Shown: positions 37,857-46,790 of the stretch, piece after piece
Layout of the letters: each line of letters opens with the position of its first letter
How positions within the stretch are numbered: position 1 is the first letter of the stretch
IMG/VR virus record: IMGVR_UViG_3300031997_000012
Location: 1-53,393 of that record
Reading direction: 5' to 3' (one strand)
DNA length: 53,393 bases
DNA from: a virus
Notes under the pieces: generated by a model
What the model was told of the DNA's origin: nothing
The model's database searches: none
Seen by the model: the letters and a program-made list of their open reading frames with translations, nothing else
Made by a program: the position numbers and the translations under genes

Positions 37857-39608
37857 TCATTGATTTGTTTTTCCCGACGAAAAAACTCCTTTTAGTAAAG
37901 AGACTAAGTAATCCGGAACAAGTCCTACGTGCTGAGCTTGCACATACTCTACTGGTGGTTTTGGAACATCCCCGGTCCCAGAAAGTATAGAATTCATTTT
38001 ATCAACTCCTTGTTGCATAGTGCGTAATATATCTGGAACTTTCGCTAATTCAAATGCCGATGCTGCCATACTTGTCAACGAAACTTCTAAACCTTTAACA
38101 GTAGCAACTACTGTTTCTGAAATGCCTAATTTCTTCGCTTCTAATGTGGCGTCTAATGTAGTTAGTTTATCATATAGTTCCTTAGTTGGTTTAAAATCTA
38201 TATTTGTGCCACCAACAGCAGAACTTCCTTTGTCTAACTTTGCCTGAATGGCTTCTGGACTTTCTCTATCTTTATACGCTTTCATAACTGCTTCAGCTTG
38301 AAGAAATGGAATATTAGAAATATTAGATAAAGCCATAGCACCAAACTCAGGTCCATATCGTGATAGTTGTTCTAATACTGGCATTATAGATTTTGGATCA
38401 CCACGTTTTCTAAGAAAATCAAAATAATTACCACCCTGTCCCAGTGCACCCCACATAAACATTTCTTTTGCAGGAGTTCCTGGAGTTGCAATTGCATTAT
38501 AAATACCACCCATTGTTTGAACACCTCGTTGACCCTTTAAAACAGACGTATTTCCCATTTCCATCCATCTAGTCAATCCTGCAAGTGTTTTAGTTCCCTC
38601 AGGGCCTAAATCTGCTAAATGCTGTTCACTTAGACCCATTAATCCTGTCATAGTTTCAATTGCCTGTCCCATCGAAGCAAGTTTAGTTTCTTTTCCAAAG
38701 GCAGTTGCTAGAATCTTGCCTAAAAACTCATAATCTTGTTTAGAAGTTTGACCAACACGATTTCCAAAGGCCCCTACTTTTGTTGCCTTTTCAAAAGAGG
38801 GTTGCATAAATTCTGTTTCATACCCACCATATCTCATTCTAGCCATTACACCCATACCCTCAAAACCACCAAATCCTTGCATCTTGCCTGCTAGTTGAAT
38901 AGCTTCTGAGGGAGTGTATGCACCGGTCTTTACTGCTATATCTCGTGCACGTTTTGATTTTTCTGCACCCAATCTTCTATATGTTGGAGCTAGTGCCCCA
39001 TAATGCTGAGCAGCTGGTTGAGCTGCTATATTTCCTATCTGTAATAATCCACCTGCAGCCATCATTGCAGGACCAATTGCTGCACCAACAGGTACGCCAA
39101 ATATATTAAGTCCCATTGCGGCGCCACCTGCAGCCATTAAAGCACCTCCAACAGCAGGAATCATTGAACCTGTAGCAGCACCCATAACTCCACCCGCAAC
39201 ACCTCCAGCATAACCAACTCCTTGCATGAAGTTTCTAAATCTTGATTGATTATTAACAGAAATCGGAGATGATGGTGATAGTGCTGGTGTTGAAAGTGGC
39301 ATTACGGGAGTTGTGGCTGGAGCACTATCTCCTCTTGGAGATCCACGTGTTGCCCTTACTCTTCTCCCGCCTATATTACCTTCTTCATCTACAGTTTCTC
39401 CACCTGTAACTCCTCCACCAGCTCTGCCTGCTCTGCCTGCTCCCCCTGTCGCTCTGCCTCTCCCACTCACTGCAAATGGAGTATCAGAAACAGTCTTCAT
39501 CTTAGCAATAAGACGATCCATTTCCTGTTCAAGCTTAATTATATTCTTAGCCGCTTGATCAGTATCACTTTTAAAAATTAACTTAGTTTCAATGTTTCGA
39601 CCCGCCAC
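37857..39608 (-). CDS. Tape measure protein
   Basis: The 583-residue protein opens with a coiled coil (AAKNIIKLEQEMDRLIAKM), followed by a Gly/Arg/Ala-rich low-complexity region and a hydrophobic Gly/Ala domain (GGVAGGVMGAATGSMIP, GVPVGAAIGPAMMAAGG), then helices. This and its position after the frameshifted chaperone identify the tape measure. At about 0.15 nm per residue it implies a tail near 85-90 nm if all residues measure. The hydrophobic region may form the membrane channel for DNA. Shorter than in many myoviruses. Confidence 0.82.
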   Translation of the reverse strand: MAGRNIETKLIFKSDTDQAAKNIIKLEQEMDRLIAKMKTVSDTPFAVSGRGRATGGAGRAGRAGGGVTGGETVDEEGNIGGRRVRATRGSPRGDSAPATTPVMPLSTPALSPSSPISVNNQSRFRNFMQGVGYAGGVAGGVMGAATGSMIPAVGGALMAAGGAAMGLNIFGVPVGAAIGPAMMAAGGLLQIGNIAAQPAAQHYGALAPTYRRLGAEKSKRARDIAVKTGAYTPSEAIQLAGKMQGFGGFEGMGVMARMRYGGYETEFMQPSFEKATKVGAFGNRVGQTSKQDYEFLGKILATAFGKETKLASMGQAIETMTGLMGLSEQHLADLGPEGTKTLAGLTRWMEMGNTSVLKGQRGVQTMGGIYNAIATPGTPAKEMFMWGALGQGGNYFDFLRKRGDPKSIMPVLEQLSRYGPEFGAMALSNISNIPFLQAEAVMKAYKDRESPEAIQAKLDKGSSAVGGTNIDFKPTKELYDKLTTLDATLEAKKLGISETVVATVKGLEVSLTSMAASAFELAKVPDILRTMQQGVDKMNSILSGTGDVPKPPVEYVQAQHVGLVPDYLVSLLKGVFSSGKTNQ

Positions 39609-39609
39609 T

Positions 39610-39807
39610 TTATCTCCCTACCCAACGAAAACCACTTTTTGAAGGACTTTTCTTTGAAACTGATGGAATTTGAAAGTAAGGTTTTCTGTTTATTTTCTTT
39701 AAAAATCTTCCAGCGTATCCACTAACCCAAGAAATACCGTGTCTAGTCAATCTAGTATGAGGACTAACCCAACCTTTTTGTAAAATAACATAAAGAAGAT
39801 TATCCAC
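39610..39807 (-). CDS. Small basic tail-region protein (65 aa)
   Basis: A GTG at 39807 overlaps the previous stop (TAGTG) and follows GAAGAGG. The product begins MDNLLYVILQKGWVSPHTRL and ends in a Lys/Arg/Pro-rich tail. It is located between the tail-assembly chaperone and the tape measure. No family is recognised; it could be an additional chaperone or a tail-tube cap component. Confidence 0.5.
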   Translation of the reverse strand: MDNLLYVILQKGWVSPHTRLTRHGISWVSGYAGRFLKKINRKPYFQIPSVSKKSPSKSGFRWVGR

Positions 39808-40106
39808 TAGGGAACCTCTTCCCAATTTAGATTCTTGCCAAAATCTTTGTTTTTGTTTTCTACAACTTCCATATATTCATCAAAATCTGGGTCAAAGTAT
39901 TTTTCAGAAAGACCCTTAATTCCACATTTTTGACACACACTTCCAGCTATAGTGTCTCCACACCTTGGACAAACATTTTTAGAAATTTTAGCCGTTTCTG
40001 CAATAATTTGATCTGTCTCATAATCCAATTCCATTTCCCAGGGCTCAGTATTCAAAAATCTAGGATCTTTTACTGGTAAATTATATTTCTGTCTGTACCA
40101 ATACTC
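39807..40106 (-). CDS. Tail assembly chaperone, frameshift-expressed second part (gpT-like)
   Basis: The frame opens with EYWYRQKYNLPVKDPRFL, a hallmark of phage tail-chaperone extensions, then a zinc ribbon (CPRCG...CQKCG) and an acidic tail. No ATG start precedes it; a TTG at 40055 would lose the conserved front. The frame overlaps the end of the upstream chaperone in the +1 (or -2) register, and continues open upstream past 40150. It is thus most likely produced as a fusion by programmed frameshifting. It should recruit tape measure and tube subunits. Confidence 0.7.
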   Translation of the reverse strand, partial: EYWYRQKYNLPVKDPRFLNTEPWEMELDYETDQIIAETAKISKNVCPRCGDTIAGSVCQKCGIKGLSEKYFDPDFDEYMEVVENKNKDFGKNLNWEEVP

Positions 40107-40467
40107 AAGACTGCTCGACTGTTCCTTCGCCAGTTTTTTCAGATTCAGGTTTTTTCTGAAACGTTTGCAGACAGTCTACATACTTCTGATAGACCGTCTG
40201 CAGCACCTCCAAATCTCTTAGATCTCTTGGTTTCCACCAAAGAGGAGCCTCATCAACAATCACATCAAATGTAGCAATCATGTGTGCTAAATTAGATGTT
40301 AAAATGTCAACATTACTAAGACCCTCTATTTCACGAGCTTCAATAACACCAATCTTAATTCTCTCACCAATAGTTGGTCTATGGATTTTGAACTTACCAA
40401 TAAATTCTTCTCCATGAAGCAGTTTCAGATCAAGTTCAATTGTAAATGAATTAGATTTATTTTCCAT
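40105..40467 (-). CDS. Tail assembly chaperone (gpG-like)
   Basis: The 120-residue protein has KFKIHRPTIGERIKIGVIEA and NLAHMIATFDVIV, then WWKPRDLRDLEVLQTVYQKY, a pattern I recognise from myovirus tail-assembly chaperones. It ends TVEQS at TCT TGA (40110-40105), where reading could shift +1 to CTT GAG and continue into the next frame. Located between tube and tape measure, as in lambda G/GT. AAAGGAG precedes the ATG. Confidence 0.75.
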   Translation of the reverse strand: MENKSNSFTIELDLKLLHGEEFIGKFKIHRPTIGERIKIGVIEAREIEGLSNVDILTSNLAHMIATFDVIVDEAPLWWKPRDLRDLEVLQTVYQKYVDCLQTFQKKPESEKTGEGTVEQS

Positions 40468-40540
40468 GTTCTCCTTTCATTTTTAATAGATAACAAGGTG
40501 GGAAGTAAGAGGAATTAGATTAAATATTTAAGATTATTAC

Positions 40541-40945
40541 CTAACCTGCTGAAACCGAAAGTGATCTCCAAGTCGCATTTTCCGCTACAATCGCATGAGC
40601 CTGAACTCTAATACTATAATTTGCACAAGAACAAGATTCATACTTTTTAATCAAAGTTCCATCCTTAGTAAGAATCTCTATATCAATTACACCCATATTT
40701 AGAACATCCTCGCTAACAGGAACAAATCCTAATTCCAAAAGAGACCATTTGTTGATAATAAACTTATCAACGGTAATAGTATGCGTAATTTTAGTATTAA
40801 CATGTTCTTGAACTTCTACGTCACCAATACCACTCGCGTCTTCGATCCCGAAATCACTATCGGCCGTGACATTTTGTGCTCTTCCAATTTCTGTTCCCTG
40901 AATTTTCAGCAAAATTAGATTTCCAGTTAAAGTACTCTTAGCCAT
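40541..40945 (-). CDS. Tail tube protein
   Basis: The 134-residue protein has alternating beta strands (TLTGNLILLKIQGTEIGRAQ, a THTITVDKFII strand, and SCANYSIRVQAHAIVAENA), the typical size and fold of gpFII/Hcp-like tube subunits in contractile phages. It follows the sheath and a small membrane protein and precedes the chaperone. It forms stacked hexamers around the tape measure. Confidence 0.75.
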   Translation of the reverse strand: MAKSTLTGNLILLKIQGTEIGRAQNVTADSDFGIEDASGIGDVEVQEHVNTKITHTITVDKFIINKWSLLELGFVPVSEDVLNMGVIDIEILTKDGTLIKKYESCSCANYSIRVQAHAIVAENATWRSLSVSAG

Positions 40946-40975
40946 TTAAAGTATTCACCTCCCTATAGTTAATTA

Positions 40976-41161
40976 TTAAACCACTGTCTTTTTCTTTAAA
41001 AAAAGATACCATCCCGAAACAAACCCAGCACCAAATCCCACTAAAATCGACGGCCACTGAAGTTTAAGTAAAAAATATCCAGCTATACATGCTAAAATAA
41101 CCAAAACGGGCATTCCATAATGTAGTATCATATATTTTATATCAGTAGACAAAAAACTCAC
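40976..41161 (-). CDS. Small membrane protein (61 aa)
   Basis: Two hydrophobic segments (MILHYGMPVLVILACIAGYF and ILVGFGAGFVSGWYLFL) joined by a short loop, with a basic end (KKKTVV), an apparent double-spanning protein. Its place between sheath and tube genes is odd for a virion part; it may be a small holin-like or inner-membrane protein. The ribosome site AAAGGAGG is good. Confidence 0.55.
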   Translation of the reverse strand: MSFLSTDIKYMILHYGMPVLVILACIAGYFLLKLQWPSILVGFGAGFVSGWYLFLKKKTVV

Positions 41162-41172
41162 CTCCTTTAAAA

Positions 41173-43791
41173 TTAAGCAACTACAGTAGCGCTATATACA
41201 GTAAGATTTACTGAAATAGCAACGTAGTTAATCGGAATAACCGGTGAACACTCGAATTCTACGTAACAGGTATCCCCCTCTAAACGACATTGGATATTTT
41301 TGTATGCAGGATTTGTTGCATCTCCTGCTAAAAGTTCTAATCTGTAACATTGTTGTAATACCGACGCTGTAGCATTTTTTATGCTTATTAGAGTCGTTAT
41401 TGTTCCTTTTCTACCTACGAAATCTCTGTCTAGTCTTTCTCTAACCTGTTTTGCTACATAGTCAGCTGTTCTCCTAACACTAACCTCTCTTCGATTATAC
41501 TTATCACTTCTTAACCAGGTAGTAATGGACTGACAAACTCTATAACCAAAACCAGGATCATATTCTAATGGTAATACCCCTCCTAATAACAGTCTATCTA
41601 AATCAGCCCATCTAAAATTATATTCTAATCCTATGACTTTTATCGAATCGTGAGTTAAAGCCTCAGCTACATCTACTCCTGCTGCCATACCTGCTACTAA
41701 TGCTGCAGAAATACTTCCAGGATATGTTATCATTAATCCATTATCATCATAAGCTTTAAATCCAGGACCTACATATACCATTCTATCCGAATTTAAAGAT
41801 TCCGCATAAGTTAACATTTGGTCTATAGAATTCAAAGCAACAGTTGTACTTGCCCATTTTCCTAATCCTGCTGTATAACCATCTGCTGCGGCAAATCCAC
41901 CACAAAATCCTATTCGTTCCATCTTTCCTATACCAGACATATAACTACAATGAGAACTCAACGAAGCCCAAACAGCAGGATCATAGGATACACAGGTAAT
42001 CAATGGGGTATCTTCATTTTGAAGTAATTCAATTGCTGTATCCCAATGTGTTTGTAAAGTTGTCCCCTCAGAACCACCCGTAAAATATGTATCTACAACA
42101 TTTTTTAATGCAGACCTTCCTAACAAACCTCCACAATCAAATACCACTGTTCCATTTGTTACTGTAGTGCCAACTACAATAGGCCAGGTGGATTCTGATG
42201 TTGCACTAGTTCCTGTTTGACTCACACGATACCAATATCCATTTGAAGAAGTAGGAACACATAAATCACCTACAGTATAATATTTTGAAGCTTCCCATGT
42301 AGAAGGACCATACTGAGCTGTAACAAATCCAGTATTTCCAGCATTTACCCAATCTATAACAGCCTGAAGATCAGATTTTAATATTAAAGCCTTTCTAACT
42401 TTTGCTCTAGTTACAACATCACCAGTTCCAATATAAGTTGAAGACAATGCGCTATCTATAACTATAGTATTTGCAGAAGTAGAAACATTAGTTACTTTTC
42501 TCATTTCTTCTGAAGATATCCAGTTTGGTGCTACTGGTATAGAAGAAACTACTACATAATCTCCTATAGCATATCCTGCTGCTGAAAATACTGATAATGT
42601 AGTTCCACTGGTATATGCCGCCACTAAATACGTATTACCCGTCATTACATTTCCTGCGGATAAATCATCTAAATCTGTTGGTAATTCTGTATTAGGGGCT
42701 AATGTTGCCGGATAAGCTTCATAATGAGGTTGAGCATCTAAATAGTCTGTTAATTGTTGAACCGTAGCATAACCAGATAATGTTACATCTAATCCTCTGC
42801 CTAACCAAATATAATTTCCATTGGCACCAGATGTTAAACTCGTTGAAGTTTTTAACCTCACCCAATACTGACTGGAAGAATCTACTATGGTTTTAGTCCA
42901 GTTTGTAGGAATTGTATAGGTAATGTTTCCTAATGTTGAAAACGGTTTTCCTACTCCTCCACTTGTTCCATCCGTAAATGCTGAAAGAGCTGTCCATGCA
43001 GTTCCATTCCAGTACTGGCCACTCATAACCGCAGCAACATCTTGAACCACATCACCTGGTTTATATGTTATCGTTCCAAACATCTGATCACTACCAGCGT
43101 AAAGAAAATCAACGGCAAGTTCAGGAATAATAAAATATGAAGAATCATCCTCCTCTGCTTCATCATAAACATCATCATATAAACCTGTACTATCTACATA
43201 AGTTTTAATAGACTGAACATTTGAAATGACAGTTGTTGTAAGTTTATCAGTAGATTTAGAAATAGTGCAGGTTGCAGATCTTGCCTTTGTATCAGTACAT
43301 GCCAGATAAATAGATTTTCTTTCTAAGTTATTTCCCTGATCATAAGAAGTTCCATAGGTAATAGTAATTTTTTTAGTTCCAGAATTAGTACCTGTTTCAA
43401 CCCTTGCCTTAATCTGGTTATTCCACAATCCATAGTCAACTGATTTAAGAAAAATCAGCGGACTCTGAACTGCATCTGTAAGTGTTAACTGACTCATCAA
43501 TGCCGGATTAACCCTTATAGCTGCAATAAGATAAGCTCCAGATGTTTCCGCACTAGGATCATAAGCTCTCTGAACTGCTTGTAGAAGAGGTCCTGACTTT
43601 AAAATAGATTTAGCATAGGATGGATCTGAAAACCAGTAAACATGATTCGGTTCCCCACCTGTGCATTCTCCTATAATAGCTAAATTATTAGCTCCACCAA
43701 GACCACGTGCATACATGCCCTCATCGTTGATCTGAGTAAAACTTTGAGGACGAATAAGTCTTTTTCCTGCAAAATAGATCCCAACTGCCAT
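41173..43791 (-). CDS. Tail sheath protein
   Basis: The 872-residue protein has an N-terminal sheath signature (RGLGGANNLAIIGECTGGEP), a long beta-rich insert, then the conserved core: DNGLMITYPGSISAALVAGM, a LLLGGVLPLEYDPGFGYRVC segment, RREVSVRRTADYVAKQVRER and a LDRDFVGRKGT region. The final domain has PVIPINYVAISVNLTVY, the C-terminal strand exchanged between subunits. It is larger than T4 gp18 (659), due to surface insertions (about 200-500). The sheath contracts to drive the tube. This defines the tail type. Confidence 0.9.
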   Translation of the reverse strand: MAVGIYFAGKRLIRPQSFTQINDEGMYARGLGGANNLAIIGECTGGEPNHVYWFSDPSYAKSILKSGPLLQAVQRAYDPSAETSGAYLIAAIRVNPALMSQLTLTDAVQSPLIFLKSVDYGLWNNQIKARVETGTNSGTKKITITYGTSYDQGNNLERKSIYLACTDTKARSATCTISKSTDKLTTTVISNVQSIKTYVDSTGLYDDVYDEAEEDDSSYFIIPELAVDFLYAGSDQMFGTITYKPGDVVQDVAAVMSGQYWNGTAWTALSAFTDGTSGGVGKPFSTLGNITYTIPTNWTKTIVDSSSQYWVRLKTSTSLTSGANGNYIWLGRGLDVTLSGYATVQQLTDYLDAQPHYEAYPATLAPNTELPTDLDDLSAGNVMTGNTYLVAAYTSGTTLSVFSAAGYAIGDYVVVSSIPVAPNWISSEEMRKVTNVSTSANTIVIDSALSSTYIGTGDVVTRAKVRKALILKSDLQAVIDWVNAGNTGFVTAQYGPSTWEASKYYTVGDLCVPTSSNGYWYRVSQTGTSATSESTWPIVVGTTVTNGTVVFDCGGLLGRSALKNVVDTYFTGGSEGTTLQTHWDTAIELLQNEDTPLITCVSYDPAVWASLSSHCSYMSGIGKMERIGFCGGFAAADGYTAGLGKWASTTVALNSIDQMLTYAESLNSDRMVYVGPGFKAYDDNGLMITYPGSISAALVAGMAAGVDVAEALTHDSIKVIGLEYNFRWADLDRLLLGGVLPLEYDPGFGYRVCQSITTWLRSDKYNRREVSVRRTADYVAKQVRERLDRDFVGRKGTITTLISIKNATASVLQQCYRLELLAGDATNPAYKNIQCRLEGDTCYVEFECSPVIPINYVAISVNLTVYSATVVA

Positions 43792-43815
43792 TTTATACTA
43801 CCTCCATTTAGATTT

Positions 43816-43995
43816 TTAGACTTTTCTGTTCATAAATTCATCAAGTTTATCTTTCCACTGAGTCTCATTTAAAGATTTTGGTATACCGTATCTTTTCATC
43901 CAGTTAGAAAAACCACCAATAGTTTCAATAAGATACTTGCCCTTAAGCGAATTTAAAAATTCATTAAATCCAAATCTAGGCGCAAAATTTTCCAT
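43816..43995 (-). CDS. Hypothetical protein (59 aa)
   Basis: The ATG at 43995 gives MENFAPRFGFNEFLNSLKGK, then an IGGFSNWMKRYGIP segment and a basic helix. The ribosome site is only GGGA. The frame is free of stops and fills the gap between the neck genes and the sheath. No family recognised; may be a small head-tail joining or tail terminator accessory. Confidence 0.45.
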   Translation of the reverse strand: MENFAPRFGFNEFLNSLKGKYLIETIGGFSNWMKRYGIPKSLNETQWKDKLDEFMNRKV

Positions 43996-44029
43996 TTTTT
44001 AATCCCATATACTATATTTATATAAAAAA

Positions 44030-45142
44030 TTAATTAGATGACATCCCCACTCCCCAATCTTGACGCCCTATTTTAACTTCCAGCGCAGTTAACTCATACT
44101 CTCTCGGAACTATCTCAATAGTTTTACAGTTGTAACCCAATGCTCTAATGTAAGCAAATTCAGGATAAAATTCAGGTTGAGGAATAATGTCTCCTCCATC
44201 TAACCTTTGTTCCATAAACCCCCAAGATGTCTCTAGATAAGTACGATACTTAAGTAAAAACCACTTTACTATATCATACATAATCAAAGTTAATTCAGCA
44301 TTATTAGTCCAACATTCTATTTTATGTCTGTTATCAAAAAAGGTTTCTTCATAAGTTCCAAAAGCAGATCTTTCACCCCGTAAAGCATCTATGTAAATAT
44401 CTACATATTGAGTTGAATCTGTAATTAAAAAACTCATATATCTAATTCTTTCTTTATCTCTATTAGCCACTTTTTTAATATCTATTCTAATTTTTTCCCA
44501 TAAATTTTTAACAGTTACTGGAAAGTTAAACACCTGCTCTCTATGAGCTTTTTCACCAAAACCAAATTCAAGAAAATTACCAATTCTATTACTTTTAATC
44601 CATACATCAACTACACCTTTATCTACTAGGCTGACATAGCCACCCTCAAGTACACTATTCTGAAAATCTATCCAAATTCCTTTATTTGAATGATATTCTG
44701 ATTGTTCTCTAACTTCACCTATTACATGGCATGAACGTCTCCCATCTTTGACTACCATAGAACTATAAAACTGTTTAACATCAAACGGAAGATCAGGTGG
44801 TAAATCCATTTCATTCCAACGAAAAATACTACTATCGGACGAAAGCCATCCATCTTCCATATTAGAAATATAAACTTCATCATAAAGATCTCCACTAGAA
44901 CCTATAATCTGCTCAGATTCTGTAGAGCTATCCAAAGAAATCGCATAACATGGGAGATCAGTTGCATCCCTTGGAAAATGATAAACAGTCCTAATATCAG
45001 AATTAGAAATAAACTGTTTTATACTTTCAATTTTCTCTGCCGTTTTACCTTCAAAAATCTGATCTAAAATAGATGGATCAGATTTAATTTCAGCTATCTT
45101 ATCATCAAGAAACGAGTGTAAAACTTCGTCGATGTTTGTCAA
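44030..45142 (-). CDS. Virion protein with carbohydrate-binding-like beta domain
   Basis: The 370-residue protein has a helical start (about 1-50), a beta-sandwich region (about 150-260: GVVDVWIKSNRIGNFLEFGF, then RIDIKKVANRDKERIRYMSF and YVDIYIDALRG) resembling CBM-like/F5-8-type folds, and a C-terminal domain with WSF-like LKYRTYLETSWGFMEQ. Its place between gp10-like neck and sheath suggests a tail terminator or decorated neck protein. Exact role unknown. Confidence 0.5.
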   Translation of the reverse strand: MTNIDEVLHSFLDDKIAEIKSDPSILDQIFEGKTAEKIESIKQFISNSDIRTVYHFPRDATDLPCYAISLDSSTESEQIIGSSGDLYDEVYISNMEDGWLSSDSSIFRWNEMDLPPDLPFDVKQFYSSMVVKDGRRSCHVIGEVREQSEYHSNKGIWIDFQNSVLEGGYVSLVDKGVVDVWIKSNRIGNFLEFGFGEKAHREQVFNFPVTVKNLWEKIRIDIKKVANRDKERIRYMSFLITDSTQYVDIYIDALRGERSAFGTYEETFFDNRHKIECWTNNAELTLIMYDIVKWFLLKYRTYLETSWGFMEQRLDGGDIIPQPEFYPEFAYIRALGYNCKTIEIVPREYELTALEVKIGRQDWGVGMSSN

Positions 45143-45903
45143 TTTGAGGTCAAAATCCTTTCTGCAATAATAGACACTTGGTTTTGAATTTTATTAACTG
45201 CCGTTTCAGAAGCAAATATTCCAGGAAATCCTGGGTGTATCCAACTTGAAGTATTACTATTTTTCGATACTCTTCTAAATGTCATAAAACCCGCTCTTCT
45301 ACCTTTCTGAACTTTCACCATACCCGAATACGGAGATGATTTCCAAGTATAGTTGCCAAATTTAGACAAATCTTGTGAAAGCTTAGATCGCATTCCATGT
45401 CCGCTCAACTTAACAGGAAGATTTAAACTAGAACCTCCAACATTTAGCTGAGAAGCTAATCTATAAACTGGTCTCGGCATTGTTAATGATCCTCTATTCC
45501 CACCACCAGGAGCCGTATGACTAAACGGAACTGTAATATAAGGTTTTCCTGTTTTTGTTTTTTTAACTTTAGAACTTTTTAAAAGCCCTATCTTTAAATC
45601 ATAAGCAGAACAACCTTGTTCTATCATGTTAGGAAGACTTCCTCGAAGAGTAATTGTAGCTGTATTTCTTTTGACTTCTACCGGACTTAAACTAGAAATA
45701 TACAAACCCGTGGTAGACTTTAGTTTGCTTTTTGCAGCTTTTGCCCACTCATAACGGGCAACCTCACCCACCTGACCCAAAATAGCAGACCCCAGTCTTC
45801 TAAGATTTGGTAGTAAACCCTTTCTTTCAGCTGTAACTTTTAAAGAACTTTTCATAGACTTTCGCCGAGATTCCCTCTTACATTCATAAACTATCCCAGA
45901 CAT
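45139..45903 (-). CDS. Neck protein, HK97 gp10-like
   Basis: The 254-residue protein has the gp10-like beginning: basic, then WAKAAKSKLKSTTGLYISSL followed by beta strands (ATITLRGSLPNMIEQGC) and an IHPGFPGIF motif near the end (PGF turn), typical of head-tail joining protein gp10. The start at 45903 overlaps the preceding gene; an internal ATG at MKSSLKV is possible. It should close the head-tail connector. Confidence 0.65.
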   Translation of the reverse strand: MSGIVYECKRESRRKSMKSSLKVTAERKGLLPNLRRLGSAILGQVGEVARYEWAKAAKSKLKSTTGLYISSLSPVEVKRNTATITLRGSLPNMIEQGCSAYDLKIGLLKSSKVKKTKTGKPYITVPFSHTAPGGGNRGSLTMPRPVYRLASQLNVGGSSLNLPVKLSGHGMRSKLSQDLSKFGNYTWKSSPYSGMVKVQKGRRAGFMTFRRVSKNSNTSSWIHPGFPGIFASETAVNKIQNQVSIIAERILTSN

Positions 45904-46084
45904 ATAATATAATAACTGCTATCCAGCTTAAAGCTAAAATAGAAAATAGAATTCTCAAAAAAAGATTATCCCAAAAAATAGCTACAAAAGTTACAAAAAC
46001 ACCCTCTACTGCTACTACAGTAACTAAAGCAACAATAAATATCCAAAAAAGTGCCCTATAATCACCATGTCCATTTTGATCCAT
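45884..46084 (-). CDS. Small membrane protein (66 aa)
   Basis: Two transmembrane helices (LFWIFIVALVTVVAVEGVFV and LFLRILFSILALSWIAVIIL) follow a short polar start (MDQNGHGDYRA), with a CDS end overlapping the neck gene. A small inner-membrane protein inside the neck block. It could be a holin-like or accessory protein; no family is assigned. Confidence 0.5.
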   Translation of the reverse strand: MDQNGHGDYRALFWIFIVALVTVVAVEGVFVTFVAIFWDNLFLRILFSILALSWIAVIILYVWDSL

Positions 46085-46093
46085 TTTCGTCTC

Positions 46094-46783
46094 CTATGGC
46101 AAAACAAAATATTCTAATCTAACAATTGCTTTCATCGGCAACTGAGTATGTGAAATTCCTGGTTGTTTTCTTTTAACCATAGTATCTCTTATAACATTTG
46201 GAATATCTATTACAATCCAAGATGGATGCATAAAATAATCTACTGAATACTGATCACCCGTCATTGGTTCGTACCCCGTTGGAATCCAATTTAAAAGTCC
46301 TAACTTATAGTCAAAAGTAAAATCAATTCCCTCTGTATACACTTTAGGAACCGTCCTAACAAGGGATATTTCTACTGGATTAAATCTAAATTTATCAGAT
46401 TTCCCATAATCTCCCTTTTTAATTATTTCTGAATATCTTATGGTGCTGTGGTCGTGAACAAGTCTATCCCAAAATCCAAGTCTATTTTCTGGAAATGTAG
46501 TAAAATAAGTAGTACCTGATAATAGTTCTCCAAATTTTTCACTGTACTGAAATCTTTCTAGTTCGCTAAAACCAACCATAATGCCCTGAATATCTCTTGA
46601 ATCGTACCAGATCTTTCCCTTTCCTAAACAGGCAGGGCAGTTAAAATCTGGCTGACCATTTTTATCTAAAGTTACGCAACTACAAATTGTAGCTTTAGTC
46701 CACACCATCCAATAACCATAATTTTTAATGGCTCTAGTAAATTCTATTGTTTGAAAATCTGTTCTTTGCCGTTCAAAACTCAT
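46094..46783 (-). CDS. Neck/head-completion protein with zinc knuckle (229 aa)
   Basis: Has a CSCVTLDKNGQPDFNCPACLGKGKIWYDSRDIQGI region, quoted only as CSC...CPACLGKG and DSRDIQGI, a four-cysteine zinc finger. Beta-rich remainder with YTEGIDFTFDYKLGLLNW. This is a recurrent neck protein layout in myoviruses. Notably the DSRDIQGI peptide and its DNA are nearly repeated in the radical-SAM gene at 1376-1398. It precedes the small membrane and gp10-like genes. Confidence 0.55.
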   Translation of the reverse strand: MSFERQRTDFQTIEFTRAIKNYGYWMVWTKATICSCVTLDKNGQPDFNCPACLGKGKIWYDSRDIQGIMVGFSELERFQYSEKFGELLSGTTYFTTFPENRLGFWDRLVHDHSTIRYSEIIKKGDYGKSDKFRFNPVEISLVRTVPKVYTEGIDFTFDYKLGLLNWIPTGYEPMTGDQYSVDYFMHPSWIVIDIPNVIRDTMVKRKQPGISHTQLPMKAIVRLEYFVLP

Positions 46784-46790
46784 AAATCTC

